Shown: positions 6,148 through 14,207 of the stretch, piece after piece
Layout: each line of letters begins with the position of its first letter
How positions within the stretch are numbered: the first letter of the stretch is position 1
From: a virus
Length of the DNA: 40,330 nucleotides
Virus record (IMG/VR): IMGVR_UViG_3300048588_000276
Coordinates: 1 to 40,330 of that record
Direction: 5' to 3' (one strand)
Translations under genes and position numbers: made by a program
Notes under the pieces: generated by a model
Databases searched by the model: none
Told to the model about the DNA's origin: nothing
The model's input: only the letters and a program-made list of their open reading frames with translations

Positions 6148-6851
6148 CCACCCAGTACATCCCCGACCAGGTCACGCAGCGCGACGGCTCCCCCTGCCAG
6201 TGGGCGAACTGCTGGGCCGCGCTCGGCGCCTGGCTGCACGACGGCGCCACCGGCGGCACGGCATCGGTCACCCCGACCGAGTTCCGGCGCCATGCGGGTG
6301 GCGGCTCCGGCCGCGCGAACAAGCCCGGCTGCCCGAGCGGCTTCGAATCGGACGTCGTCGCGGGCCTGCGCGCCCTGGGCGTCAAGGCGTCCATCATCAA
6401 GGTCAGTCCCGCCGACGCTCGCCGGCTGCTGAACACCCCGAGCCGCGCGCTCTACGGCATCTCCACCGACTTCGACCGCTGGCCGGACGCGAAGGACTGC
6501 GCCATCGGCGACTTCGACGGGAACCACGCGATCGGCTACATCCCCGGCCTCTCCTCCCCGGGCAAGCCGGTGATGAACCCGCTGTGCAAGGGCTACCAGA
6601 ACGTGTCGCTCAACACGGTGCTGGCGTCGGCTGCGAAGTTCGCGAAGGACCACGGCCGGGTCACGGATGCCGGGGCCGCACAGATCTGGCTCATCCGGGT
6701 CCGGAGACCTGCCCCGCCCCGCCCGCAGGTCGACCCCGCCCAGACGGCGCTGGTCGAGCAGCTCCGCGAGCAGCTCGCCGAGCGTGACGAGTGGATCGCC
6801 CGGGCCCGCGCGCTCATCGCCGAGCTGGGGACGCTGGAGGTGCCGACGTGA
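6144..6851 (+). CDS. Papain/C39-like cysteine peptidase, candidate endolysin
   Basis: The 235-residue product has a papain-fold signature: CQWANCWAALGAWL with likely nucleophile C23 and a Gln at 19, and a downstream GNHAIGYI with H128, followed by an N145 in VMNPL as a possible third catalytic residue. Residues 190-235 form a charged coiled coil (ALVEQLREQLAERDEWI). There is no signal peptide. No other lysozyme, amidase or NlpC/P60 protein is seen in the genome, and small membrane proteins flank this gene, so it is the best candidate for the cell-wall hydrolase. It could instead be a virion-maturation protease or act on another target. Confidence 0.6.
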   Translation: MTTQYIPDQVTQRDGSPCQWANCWAALGAWLHDGATGGTASVTPTEFRRHAGGGSGRANKPGCPSGFESDVVAGLRALGVKASIIKVSPADARRLLNTPSRALYGISTDFDRWPDAKDCAIGDFDGNHAIGYIPGLSSPGKPVMNPLCKGYQNVSLNTVLASAAKFAKDHGRVTDAGAAQIWLIRVRRPAPPRPQVDPAQTALVEQLREQLAERDEWIARARALIAELGTLEVPT

Positions 6852-6964
6852 CCCGCCTGCTGGCCCTGGCGGCCTCCGCGGCCGCCGTGGTCCTGTCCGC
6901 CTTCCTGGCGGGGTTCATGGCCGGCGCCTTCGCCGAGCTGCTCTGGTACGACGAGGAGGACTGA
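6848..6964 (+). CDS. Small single-pass membrane protein, 38 aa
   Basis: GTG 6848 overlaps the peptidase stop (GTGA). The sequence TRLLALAASAAAVVLSAFLA with GFMAGAFAELL forms one long hydrophobic helix, and the C-terminus is acidic (WYDEED). The N-terminal signal-like segment and acidic tail would suit a spanin- or antiholin-type partner in the lysis cassette. This rests on position and topology only. Confidence 0.6.
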   Translation: MTRLLALAASAAAVVLSAFLAGFMAGAFAELLWYDEED

Positions 6965-6967
6965 ACC

Positions 6968-7345
6968 ATGGAAGCCGCCATCCGCGCGATGCTGAAGGAC
7001 CCGGCCTTCGGCCTGCCGATCCTGCTGCTGCTCATCGTCCTGGTCGCCCACGTCGCGGTGTACCTGCGCTCCGTGGCCCAGGGCGCGACGCCCATCATCC
7101 CGAGCCTGCGCGTGTTCTCGGCCGATATCGCGATCGTGCTGCTGTCCGCCCTGATGTTCGCGATGAGCAAGGCCGTGACGCTGTTCACGCCCGATGAGGG
7201 CACCACCATCGCGGGGCTCGACGTCGCACCGGTCTACGCCACCGTCGGGCCGCTCGTGTTCGGTGCAGCGGGGCTCGGCCTCGCGGGATGGCTGCTCGTC
7301 AAGAAGGCGCAGGCCATCCGCGATTCCGTCACGCCGCCGCCGTGA
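6968..7345 (+). CDS. Three-helix membrane protein, holin candidate, 125 aa
   Basis: ATG 6968 lies three bases after the previous stop. Hydrophobic segments are at about residues 14-33 (LPILLLLIVLVAHVAVYL), 50-68 (ADIAIVLLSALMFAM) and 88-110 (YATVGPLVFGAAGLGLAGWLL), with a basic C-terminus (VKKAQAIRD). Three helices, 125 residues and proximity to the peptidase are typical of class I holins, which form the membrane lesion that releases or activates the endolysin. Confidence 0.65.
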   Translation: MEAAIRAMLKDPAFGLPILLLLIVLVAHVAVYLRSVAQGATPIIPSLRVFSADIAIVLLSALMFAMSKAVTLFTPDEGTTIAGLDVAPVYATVGPLVFGAAGLGLAGWLLVKKAQAIRDSVTPPP

Positions 7346-7557
7346 CGGTGGCCGTGTCTGACAAGCTTCGACTCACGCCCCGCCAGTCGATCGTGGTCCA
7401 GCTCCGTCTGCGCCGACTGGGACGGCGAGAGATCGCGCATCAGCTGGGCATCAGCCCGGAGACCGTGCGGGATCATCTGGACGACGCTCGTGCAGCCAAC
7501 GGCTTCGAGGACGAGACCGCCCTGCTCATCGCTGCGGACCGTGAGACGCGACGGTAG
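7342..7557 (+). CDS. LuxR/sigma-type HTH protein, possible small terminase
   Basis: GTG 7342 overlaps the holin-like stop; GTG 7354 is an alternative. The 71-residue product reads LRLTPRQSIVVQLRLRRLGR followed by REIAHQLGISPETVRDHL, a canonical LuxR/region-4 HTH. It stands before the HNH and large terminase genes, where the small terminase is usually found, and no other small subunit is seen. It may therefore bind pac DNA as a compact TerS, or be a transcription factor. The DNA-binding call is strong; the terminase role is inferred from position. Confidence 0.7.
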   Translation: MTVAVSDKLRLTPRQSIVVQLRLRRLGRREIAHQLGISPETVRDHLDDARAANGFEDETALLIAADRETRR

Positions 7558-7909
7558 CGTGGGGGGGGGCCCCTCCCCGGAGCGGCTTCCAGACCGGCGC
7601 TCGGCAATCTCTACACACAGGGAGCGCCGCACGGACCGGCGGTACCACTCGTCGCGCTGGCAGCGCGCTCGGGCGGCCGTCCTGCGCCGCGATCACCGGG
7701 TGTGCCAGGTCGTCAAAGGCTGCACGACACCCGCCAACGTCGCGGACCACATCCGTCCGGTCCACCCCGGGATGCCCGACGCCGAATTCTTCTCGCTCGG
7801 CAACCTGCGCGCGTCCTGCCGGAAGCACAACATCGCGCGTGGGTTCGCGGCGCAGCTCGACGGCACCGACGCGGCGCCCTCCGCGATCCTGACGGGCGAC
7901 CTCTCGTGA
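7541..7909 (+). CDS. HNH endonuclease adjacent to terminase
   Basis: The HNH core is clear: RRYHSSRWQRARAAVLRRDH, then VADHIRPVHPG, FFSLGNLRASCRKHN. It has the D-H pair, the Asn of NLRASC and the final His. Phages often carry an HNH gene beside the terminase, where the nuclease can assist DNA packaging. Starts in frame are GTG 7541 or GTG 7559; both require reading through a run of nine G (7561-7569), a place where an indel would break the gene. The end overlaps the terminase GTG (GTGA). Confidence 0.85.
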   Translation: MRRDGSVGGGPSPERLPDRRSAISTHRERRTDRRYHSSRWQRARAAVLRRDHRVCQVVKGCTTPANVADHIRPVHPGMPDAEFFSLGNLRASCRKHNIARGFAAQLDGTDAAPSAILTGDLS

Positions 7910-9408
7910 CCATCGCTGTGGCTTCCACGTCACGCACCCGGAGACCGAAGCCGCCCTCGCTGGTGGGCAGTCCCTCTCCCCGCCTCGCTCCGCCCGTCCC
8001 AGCGAGGTCCGACGTCCCGGCGCTCGTCGCCGTCGCCGAGTCGATGGGCATCCGGCTGATGCCCTGGCAGGAATCCGCGGCGCGCTACCTGACCGCCACA
8101 TCGAAGGACGGCATGCACCTCTACCGGGAGGTGTGCATCGTGGTGGCCCGCCAGAACGGCAAGACCGCGCTCATGAAGCCCTACATCGTCCAGGCGCTCA
8201 AGGCCGGCCGCCGGGTGCTCCACATCGCGCAGAACCGGGAGCTGCCACGCGAGATGTTCGGGCTCGTCGCCGACGCCCTCTCCGCCGAGCCCGACCTGTT
8301 CCAGACACGCAGGGGCAAGATCATCTGGCCTCGGTATGGCAGCGGCCAGGAGGAGATCCTTCTCAAGAACGGGGCCAAGTACCGGATCGCCGCATCGAAC
8401 CGAGGTGGAGCCCGCGGCAAGGACGCCATCGACCTGCTCATCATCGACGAGCTCCGGGAGCAGGTGGACTGGGACGTCATCAGCGCGGCCGAACCGACGA
8501 TGACGATGTCGGCGGACCCGCAGACCGTCTACCTCTCCAACATGGGCGACGACGATTCCGTCGTCCTCAACTCCCTCCGTGCGCGAGCCGGCCATGACCC
8601 GCATCCGCTCGGAGCGGGACCGTTCGAGCCGGATGCGAGCCTGGCGTATCTGGAGTGGAGCGCAGCACCGCACCGGGCCGATGACGACCGCGAGGGATGG
8701 GCCGAGGCGAACCCCGCGCTGGGGCACTTCCCCCAGGTCCTCCGTGAGCTCGAGCGCACGCACCGCGCCCGGAAGGCTGACGGGCAGATGGGCATCTTCG
8801 AGACCGAGCGGCTGTGCCGGCGGTCGCGGACGATGCGCGAGCCGCTCGTCGCGGTCGCGACGTGGGTCGCCTGCGCCGAGCCGGCGCTCCCGCCGCCCGT
8901 CAAGCCGTACCTCGCGGTCAGCATGGACCCCAGCGGCGGCAGGGCCAGTGTCGCGATGGCCTGGCGCTTGGACGATGGCCGGGTGGCGCTGCGGATGCTC
9001 GGTGACTTCACGGGCAGCGCGGACGGCAAGCCCATCGACACGGACAAGCTGGGCCGGATCATCAAGGAGCAGGCCCGCGAGCACAGGGCTCAGGGCCTCG
9101 GCTTCGACCCGATGACCGACACCGCTCTGTCCCGCTTCGCCGACCGATCCCATCCGATCAGCGCGACCACGTTCGCCAACGCCTCGGCGCGGTTCGTGAC
9201 CGCCATCGCGGCAGGGACGCTCCGCTGGACGGACGCGGCGCCCGTCACCGAGGACCTGCTGTACACCACCCGCAAGGTGAACGACGAGAAGGGCAGCTTC
9301 GAAGCTGTCCGCGGCAAGGACGACCGCCCCATCACCGCCAGCCTCGCCGCCATCCGCGCCGTGTGGCTGGCATCCGATCCGCCGAAGACGAAGCGGGCCT
9401 CGTTCTGA
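7906..9408 (+). CDS. Terminase large subunit, 500 aa
   Basis: GTG 7906 overlaps the HNH stop. The ATPase domain shows a LMPWQ adenine-type motif, Walker A ARQNGKT at residues 81-87 and Walker B LLIIDE at 177-182. The C-terminal half carries RNase-H-fold nuclease features: VSMDPSGGRASVAMAW, then LGFDPMTDTALSRFADRS and a late NDEKGSFEAVRGKDDRP. The protein is full length. It cuts concatemeric DNA and powers translocation into the prohead through the portal. It resembles actinophage siphovirus terminases more than lambda or T4 types, which is a recollection and not a computed match. Confidence 0.96.
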   Translation: MTIAVASTSRTRRPKPPSLVGSPSPRLAPPVPARSDVPALVAVAESMGIRLMPWQESAARYLTATSKDGMHLYREVCIVVARQNGKTALMKPYIVQALKAGRRVLHIAQNRELPREMFGLVADALSAEPDLFQTRRGKIIWPRYGSGQEEILLKNGAKYRIAASNRGGARGKDAIDLLIIDELREQVDWDVISAAEPTMTMSADPQTVYLSNMGDDDSVVLNSLRARAGHDPHPLGAGPFEPDASLAYLEWSAAPHRADDDREGWAEANPALGHFPQVLRELERTHRARKADGQMGIFETERLCRRSRTMREPLVAVATWVACAEPALPPPVKPYLAVSMDPSGGRASVAMAWRLDDGRVALRMLGDFTGSADGKPIDTDKLGRIIKEQAREHRAQGLGFDPMTDTALSRFADRSHPISATTFANASARFVTAIAAGTLRWTDAAPVTEDLLYTTRKVNDEKGSFEAVRGKDDRPITASLAAIRAVWLASDPPKTKRASF

Positions 9409-9410
9409 CC

Positions 9411-9426
9411 TCCCCATCCATGGGGA
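9411..9426. promoter_or_regulatory. 16-bp dyad between terminase and portal
   Basis: TCCCCAT and ATGGGGA face each other across two bases in the 54-bp gap between terminase and portal. The loop is too small for a good RNA hairpin unless inner pairs open, so a protein-binding site or processing element is as likely as a terminator. Confidence 0.4.
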
Positions 9427-9462
9427 TAGGCGGACCGGGCCGGTCACGCTGAGATTGGCTTG

Positions 9463-10812
9463 ATGATGCTCTCCGCCGAGCAGGCCGTGACGCGAGCCCA
9501 GAAGCTGCACGAACAGCGTGAGGCGGAGCGGCTGCGTCTCGACGAGGTCCGACGGTACTGGGTCGGCCGTCAGAAGCTGCCAGCGGTCATCCCCGCCGCG
9601 TCGCCCGACGAGGTCCGTCTGCTCGCCCGCCTCTCGCGGGTGAACGTGGTGGGCATCGTGGTCGAGAGCCTGGCACAGAGCCTGGCCGTCGAGGGGTTCC
9701 GGGGCAAGCGGCAGCCGGACAACACCGAGGTGTGGAGCATCTGGCAGGCAAACCGGCTTGATGCTCGGCAGTCGATCATCCACCGCGCCGTCCTTGCCTA
9801 TGGCGTCGCCTACGCCGTCGTGACGCCGGGCTCGCCCGCTCCGGTCATCCGGGGCCTGTCGCCGCGGCGCCTGACCACGCAGTACGAGACCGTTGACGCC
9901 GACTGGCCGACCTACGCGCTCGAGCACCGGTCTGGGAAGTCCTGGCGTCTCTACGACGCCGGCGGCGTGTACGAGCTGACCGGTGACAGCGGGAGGTTCG
10001 AGTTCGTCGCTCACGCGGAGCACGGCGCAGGCGTGACGCCGGTCATCAGGTACCTGGAGGTCCAGGACCCTGACTGGGATGACGAGCCGTCCAACGAGAG
10101 CCACACCGGGGCCTATGCCGCGGACCGACAGGTCATCGGCGAGGTCGCTGGCCTGATGACCATCCAGGACCAGATCGACCTGATCACGTTCAACCTGCTC
10201 GTGGCCCAGCACTACGCCGCGTTCCGGCAGCGGTTCGTCATCGGGTGGCTGGCGCCGGACGAGCAGACCCGCATGAAGATGGGCGCCTCGACCTGGCTGA
10301 CGTTCGAGGACGAGCCGGACAAGGTCAAGGTCGGGGACCTCGAGGCGACCCCGCTGGACGGCTACCTGGCGAGCCGGCAGGCCAGCTTCCGTCAAGCGGC
10401 CTCTCTCTCGCAGACGCCGGCCCATGAGCTGATCGGGGAGCTCGTGAACCTCTCCGCCGAGGCGCTCGCGGCAGCCGAGGCCGGACGGGATCGCAAGGTC
10501 GCCGATCGCCAGACCACGATCGGAGAGGCCCACGAGCAGACGCTCTCCCTGGCCGGGAGGCTCGCCGGCATCACTGTCCCGCAGGATGCGCAGGTCGTCT
10601 GGCGTGACACCTCGGCGCGCAGCTTCGCCGCCACGGTCGACGGGCTCGGGAAGCTCGCGCAGATGCTCGGGGTCCCGCAGGACGAGCTCTGGGAGCGCAT
10701 CCCCGGTGTCAGCCAGCAGGACGTGCAGCGTTGGCGCACGGAGCGCCAGTCCCGTGCCGCGGCCGCGGCCGGCTTCGGTGCCCCGACGGTCAGCCGGCCA
10801 GGGGGCGCATGA
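9463..10812 (+). CDS. Portal protein (SPP1 gp6-like), 449 aa
   Basis: The sequence follows the gp6 portal family. There is a helical N-terminus, then a conserved SRVNVVGIVVESLAQSLAVEG. A wing region follows, then FNLLVAQHYAAFRQRFVIG and a long crown helix containing SASLSQTPAHELIGELVNLS-like residues around 325-350. ATG 9463 or 9466 could start it; a TTG at 9460 is also in frame, and no ribosome binding site is obvious. The protein forms the dodecameric ring at one capsid vertex through which DNA enters and to which the connector binds. Its place between terminase and scaffold is standard. Confidence 0.93.
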   Translation: MMLSAEQAVTRAQKLHEQREAERLRLDEVRRYWVGRQKLPAVIPAASPDEVRLLARLSRVNVVGIVVESLAQSLAVEGFRGKRQPDNTEVWSIWQANRLDARQSIIHRAVLAYGVAYAVVTPGSPAPVIRGLSPRRLTTQYETVDADWPTYALEHRSGKSWRLYDAGGVYELTGDSGRFEFVAHAEHGAGVTPVIRYLEVQDPDWDDEPSNESHTGAYAADRQVIGEVAGLMTIQDQIDLITFNLLVAQHYAAFRQRFVIGWLAPDEQTRMKMGASTWLTFEDEPDKVKVGDLEATPLDGYLASRQASFRQAASLSQTPAHELIGELVNLSAEALAAAEAGRDRKVADRQTTIGEAHEQTLSLAGRLAGITVPQDAQVVWRDTSARSFAATVDGLGKLAQMLGVPQDELWERIPGVSQQDVQRWRTERQSRAAAAAGFGAPTVSRPGGA

Positions 10813-10904
10813 ACCGAGGAAGGGCCCGACAGGGCCTTCGTGACCCATCACCAGTGTCCCCCGCCATGGGGGTTCACACCACCCGACAGGGAGGAAGACC
10901 ATGA
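10809..10904 (+). CDS. Possible 31-aa ORF bridging portal and scaffold
   Basis: ATG 10809 overlaps the portal stop and the ORF ends with an ATGA overlap on the scaffold start, the same coupling used elsewhere in this genome. The product is basic (MNRGRARQGLRDPSP) with no family. The same 96 bases hold two hairpin-forming repeats: AAGGGCCC/GGGCCTT, with one bulged base, and CCCCC/GGGGG around GCCAT. The region may therefore act as a structured leader that adjusts scaffold and coat expression, and translation is uncertain. Confidence 0.4.
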   Translation: MNRGRARQGLRDPSPVSPAMGVHTTRQGGRP

Positions 10905-11443
10905 CCGAGGAGTCCGGGAAGACCGAGGCCGCCGCCGCCGACACGGATGGCGCGGACGAGGCCGCCGTGGCGACCGTCGACCACGAGGCGGAGGCCGCCA
11001 AGTGGAAGGCGCTCGCTCGCAAGCACGAGGCCGACGCCAAGAAGAACGCGGCAGCAGCCAAGCGCCTGGGAGAGGTCGAGGACGCCGACAAGTCGGAGAT
11101 CCAGCGAGCCACCGACAAGGCGGCCGCCGCAGAGGCACGGGCCATCGCAGCCGAGCTCAGGGCCGACAGGCTCGAGGTCGCGGCCGCGAAGGGCCTCTCG
11201 CCGTCACTGGCGGCACGGCTCGTGGGCCAGACCCGCGAGGAGCTCGAGGCGGATGCCGACGAGCTGCTGAAGGTCGTTAAGCCGGCAGCCGGTGAAGCGA
11301 CCAAGGACACCACCCAGCAGGCAGCGAACGGAACGGCCGAGCGTGGCCGGCCCCGGGAATCCCTGCGCTCGGGCACGGCCCCCCAGGTCGAGCCCGAGGA
11401 GAACGACCCCACCAAGCTCGCGGCACTGATCCCGCGAGGCTGA
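10901..11443 (+). CDS. Capsid scaffolding protein, 180 aa
   Basis: A GGGAGGAAG ribosome binding site precedes ATG 10901. The product is highly charged and Ala/Glu/Lys-rich. A coiled-coil core at about residues 27-100 (EAEAAKWKALARKHEADAKK and AEARAIAAELRADRLEVAA) leads into AAKGLSPSLAARLVGQTREE and a flexible Pro/Gly/Thr tail. This is the standard GP20/scaffold pattern in siphoviruses. It would organise the coat protein during prohead assembly and then leave. The gene lies between portal and coat as expected. No protease gene is seen, so scaffold release rather than cleavage is likely. Confidence 0.9.
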   Translation: MTEESGKTEAAAADTDGADEAAVATVDHEAEAAKWKALARKHEADAKKNAAAAKRLGEVEDADKSEIQRATDKAAAAEARAIAAELRADRLEVAAAKGLSPSLAARLVGQTREELEADADELLKVVKPAAGEATKDTTQQAANGTAERGRPRESLRSGTAPQVEPEENDPTKLAALIPRG

Positions 11444-11461
11444 TCGAGTTAGGAGACTTCG

Positions 11462-12658
11462 ATGGCCTTCCTGAAAGCCGAGCGGATCGTCAGCACCGCG
11501 CTGGGGCTGCTCGCCCGCGAGACCGTGCTCCCCCGCACGGTCTGGCGCGACCCCGTCGGCGACTTCGCCGGCGCCAAGAACGACACCATCAGCGTCCGTC
11601 TGCCCGCCTATGCGCCCGCGCGGACCCGCGTCCTGCGCTCGGGCACGTCGCGAACGAAGGACACCCTGAACGAGCGGAAGGTCGACCTGACGCTCGACGT
11701 CGACATCTACAAGGACGTCGGCATCACGGACGAGCAGTACAGCCTCGACATCGTCGACTTCGGGGTGCAGGTCCTGAACCCGATCATCGCCGGCGTCGTC
11801 CAGGAGATCAGCTCCCAGCTCGCCGCCGAGATGTCCGGTGCGACCTACGCCCGATCGATCGCCTACACGTACTCGTCGGGCAACGCCTGGACGCAGATCA
11901 TCCTCGCGGCACGCGAGTACCTGAACAAGGCGCACGTGCCGATGAGCGACCGCTACCTCGCGGTCGGGGCCGCCATCGAGACGGAGATGCTGTCCACGGA
12001 CCTGTTCGTCAAGGCGAACGAGTCCGGCAGCGCGACCGCGCTCGCCGAGGCTACCCTCGGCCGCAAGGGCGGCTTCACGATCGTGTCCGCCCCCGAGCTC
12101 CCGCCGAACGAGGCGTATGCCTATCACAAGACCGCGTTCGCGCTGTCCAATCGAGCGCCTGCATCGCCGGTCGGACAGTACGCCGCGCAGATGTCGTCCG
12201 GCGGCTTCGCCATGCGCCTGGTCCGAGGCTTCGACCTCGACACGGTCGAGCACCGCACCATCTTCGACTCGTGGCTCGGCACGGCCGCCGTGACCGACGA
12301 GGGCTACTTCGACGGCGATGGCGTGTGGACGCCGGCGACCCTCGACGTGGGCGCGGCGGTCACCCTGGCCACGTCCGCACACGCGGACGACATCTTCGAC
12401 ACCGCGGCGGCGCACGGCTTCGAGGCCGGCGACCCCGTGGTGTTCACCTCCCTGACCGGCGGTGATGCCTCCACGGCCGCCTTGATCGGTCGCGTGGTGT
12501 ACGTGATCGCCACGAGCCTCGGGTCCCAGACCTTCCGGGTCAGCCTGACCCCGGGCGGTTCGGCCTTCGCGTGGGGCACCGCGGACATCTCCGCGGGCAC
12601 CGTCCGCAAGGGCGGCGCCGCTCAGATGGTCCGCGCAGTCAAGATCGTCGGCTCCTGA
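11462..12658 (+). CDS. Major capsid protein, P22-coat-like HK97 fold, with C-terminal beta domain
   Basis: A TTAGGAGACTT ribosome binding site precedes ATG 11462. Residues 1-285 match the P22-type coat pattern seen in many siphoviruses: LLARETVLPRTVWRDPVGDF, NDTISVRLPAYAPART, then VDLTLDVDIYKDVGITDEQY and LDIVDFGVQVLNP. Residues about 290-385 form an added domain (HGFEAGDPVVFTSLTGGDAS, then VYVIATSLGSQTFRVSLTPG) of a type I usually associate with tail or decoration proteins. This extra domain probably projects from the capsid surface and may stabilise or decorate it. Confidence 0.93.
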   Translation: MAFLKAERIVSTALGLLARETVLPRTVWRDPVGDFAGAKNDTISVRLPAYAPARTRVLRSGTSRTKDTLNERKVDLTLDVDIYKDVGITDEQYSLDIVDFGVQVLNPIIAGVVQEISSQLAAEMSGATYARSIAYTYSSGNAWTQIILAAREYLNKAHVPMSDRYLAVGAAIETEMLSTDLFVKANESGSATALAEATLGRKGGFTIVSAPELPPNEAYAYHKTAFALSNRAPASPVGQYAAQMSSGGFAMRLVRGFDLDTVEHRTIFDSWLGTAAVTDEGYFDGDGVWTPATLDVGAAVTLATSAHADDIFDTAAAHGFEAGDPVVFTSLTGGDASTAALIGRVVYVIATSLGSQTFRVSLTPGGSAFAWGTADISAGTVRKGGAAQMVRAVKIVGS

Positions 12659-12679
12659 TCGGGCAGGCGACACGCAGCC

Positions 12680-13078
12680 ATGACCGTCCTCATCACCAGC
12701 GAGCAGCTGCAGGCGCGGCTGGGCGCTGACCTGGCCGGTCAGCCCACGGCCGAGGCGCTCATCGAGGACGCCTCGGCCGTGGTGCGCCAGATCGCTCGCA
12801 CCGATCTCGGTGACCCCGTTCCCGCCGTGATCGTGGCCGTCGTCGCGCAGATGGTGCGGCGGGCCCTCCAGAACCCATCCGACCTCGAGTCTGAGACCAT
12901 CGGCGACTACTCCTACCAGACGCGCTCGGGCATGAACGAGGCCACGAAGGGCAGTGCCCTGTACGTGACCCGCGAGGAGCGGCTCCTCATCCGTGAGGCC
13001 GCAGAACGCCCGGCGGTCATCACCATCCCGTCCGACACGGGCCTCCTGGACCCGTGGTCCACCGCGACCGACGGATGA
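12680..13078 (+). CDS. Head-tail connector (Gp19/Gp15-like adaptor), 132 aa
   Basis: The helical N-terminus (LITSEQLQARLGADLAGQ, then AEALIEDASAVVRQIA) and the central VIVAVVAQMVRRALQNPS are followed by the IGDYSYQTR motif and a REERLLIREAA helix. This is the usual pattern of the adaptor ring that docks under the portal (HK97 gp6 / SPP1 gp15 class). The location directly after the coat gene agrees. Confidence 0.88.
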   Translation: MTVLITSEQLQARLGADLAGQPTAEALIEDASAVVRQIARTDLGDPVPAVIVAVVAQMVRRALQNPSDLESETIGDYSYQTRSGMNEATKGSALYVTREERLLIREAAERPAVITIPSDTGLLDPWSTATDG

Positions 13079-13404
13079 AGCTCCCCCACCGGATCCTGAT
13101 CGAGCGTGCGACCGCCGGCGCCGAGGATGAGCGCGGCATGCCCGGGCAGACGTGGGCCACGCTCGCGGACGGCATCCCGGCCTTCGTCCAGCCGCTCCAG
13201 TCCGAGGAGCTCGCGCAGCTCTCCCAGGGCGGACCGGTCGCCAGCGATCACGCCATCTACCTGCTGCCGACGGACCTTCGCGAGTCCGACCGCATCCGCT
13301 TCGATCCGTCCGACGGCCGCGTCTTCCAGGTCGACGGCATCCGCGACGAGGCCGGCCTCGGCCACCACCTCAAGGTCATGGCTCACATGGTCGAGGCGCA
13401 GTGA
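13075..13404 (+). CDS. Head-tail stopper (SPP1 gp16-like), 109 aa
   Basis: ATG 13075 overlaps the adaptor stop. The sequence opens LPHRILIERATAGAEDERG, then TWATLADGIPAFVQPLQSEE, and ends with GRVFQVDGIRDEAGLGHH. This is the small beta-barrel pattern of phage head-tail joining (stopper) proteins, which seal the capsid exit channel after packaging. Its order between the adaptor and the gp10-like gene supports the call. Confidence 0.85.
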   Translation: MKLPHRILIERATAGAEDERGMPGQTWATLADGIPAFVQPLQSEELAQLSQGGPVASDHAIYLLPTDLRESDRIRFDPSDGRVFQVDGIRDEAGLGHHLKVMAHMVEAQ

Positions 13405-13913
13405 TGGCGCGCGGGAGGGTCCAGGGCCCGAGGTTCAAGAAGCTGCGCGGCCGCGCGCTCAACCGGAACCTCCTCAGCCAGGGCATCGTCCGTCGGCGGA
13501 CCGGCAAGGGCACCTTCGTCGACCTCGACGTGTCACCGCTCTGGACCGCCGTCGCGGACGGTGTCGCGGCTGCCGCGGCCGAGCAGCTCGCCGATGCCAC
13601 CTCGCACGCTCCCGATGACGAGACCACGCCCGGCAGCCGGATCCAGGACTCCGGGATCTGGGGCGTCTATGGCTTCGGTGGCCTGCTGGAGACTGGCGGC
13701 CCGGGCGAGTGGCGCAAGCCGCGATCGTTCCGGCCACAGCGCGAGGGCATCGACGCGGTCATCAGCTTCAAGAGCGGGCTCCACCACCTCCATGAGCTCG
13801 GCACGGTGTACCAGAAGGCCCGCCCGTACCTGGGCCCGGCCCGCCTGCGGATGGCCGACCGGCTGCCCGCGATCCTCGCAGCCCACTTCCCGAAAGGAGG
13901 ACCCGACGCATGA
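13404..13913 (+). CDS. HK97 gp10-like neck/tail-completion protein, 169 aa
   Basis: ATG 13404 overlaps the stopper stop by one base. After a basic N-terminal extension (RGRVQGPRFKKLRGRALNRN), the body carries the gp10-type C-terminal signature LHELGTVYQKARPYLGPARL followed by a final helix. The basic extension of about 35 residues is longer than I expect and could contact DNA. The family acts at the head-tail interface or in tail completion. Confidence 0.8.
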   Translation: MARGRVQGPRFKKLRGRALNRNLLSQGIVRRRTGKGTFVDLDVSPLWTAVADGVAAAAAEQLADATSHAPDDETTPGSRIQDSGIWGVYGFGGLLETGGPGEWRKPRSFRPQREGIDAVISFKSGLHHLHELGTVYQKARPYLGPARLRMADRLPAILAAHFPKGGPDA

Positions 13914-14206
13914 GCATCTGGAAGAACACCGGCGCCGAGCCGGTCGCGTTCCGTGACGACGCCGGCAAGCGCATCGTGGAGCCGGGCGGCACGTTCGTCC
14001 TGGCCGGCGACCAGCACGCGCCGCTCGCGGAGACGATGGGCCTCGCCCGCCAGCCAGACCCCGAGCCGGTGGCGCCCGACGCCAACCTCGACGAGCTCCA
14101 GGCTCAGGCCGAGGCGCTCGGTGTGAAGCCGGCCAGCCGTCGCAAGGCCGACGTCCGCGCCGCCGTCGTGGCCGTGACGGGCGAGGCCGAGCGAGAGCCG
14201 GTCTGA
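13910..14206 (+). CDS. Small protein with SAP/Rho-N-like C-terminal motif, 98 aa
   Basis: ATG 13910 overlaps the previous stop. The first half (WKNTGAEPVAFRDDAGKRIV, EPGGTFVLAGDQ) looks like a small beta fold. The C-terminus NLDELQAQAEALGVKPASRR and KADVRAAVVAV is a helix-extension-helix pattern like SAP or Rho-N modules, which often bind nucleic acids or act as docking parts. It lies within the head-tail connector genes, so it is probably a minor structural or assembly protein. Confidence 0.68.
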   Translation: MSIWKNTGAEPVAFRDDAGKRIVEPGGTFVLAGDQHAPLAETMGLARQPDPEPVAPDANLDELQAQAEALGVKPASRRKADVRAAVVAVTGEAEREPV

Positions 14207-14207
14207 C

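Noticed and set aside
7342-7557. Definite small terminase subunit
   Set aside because: The HTH is clear and the position fits, but the protein is much shorter than usual small terminases, so I kept this as a possibility only.
7930-11415. 1161-residue open frame on the minus strand
   Set aside because: It is antisense to terminase, portal and scaffold, all of which have clear motifs. The translated text is low complexity.
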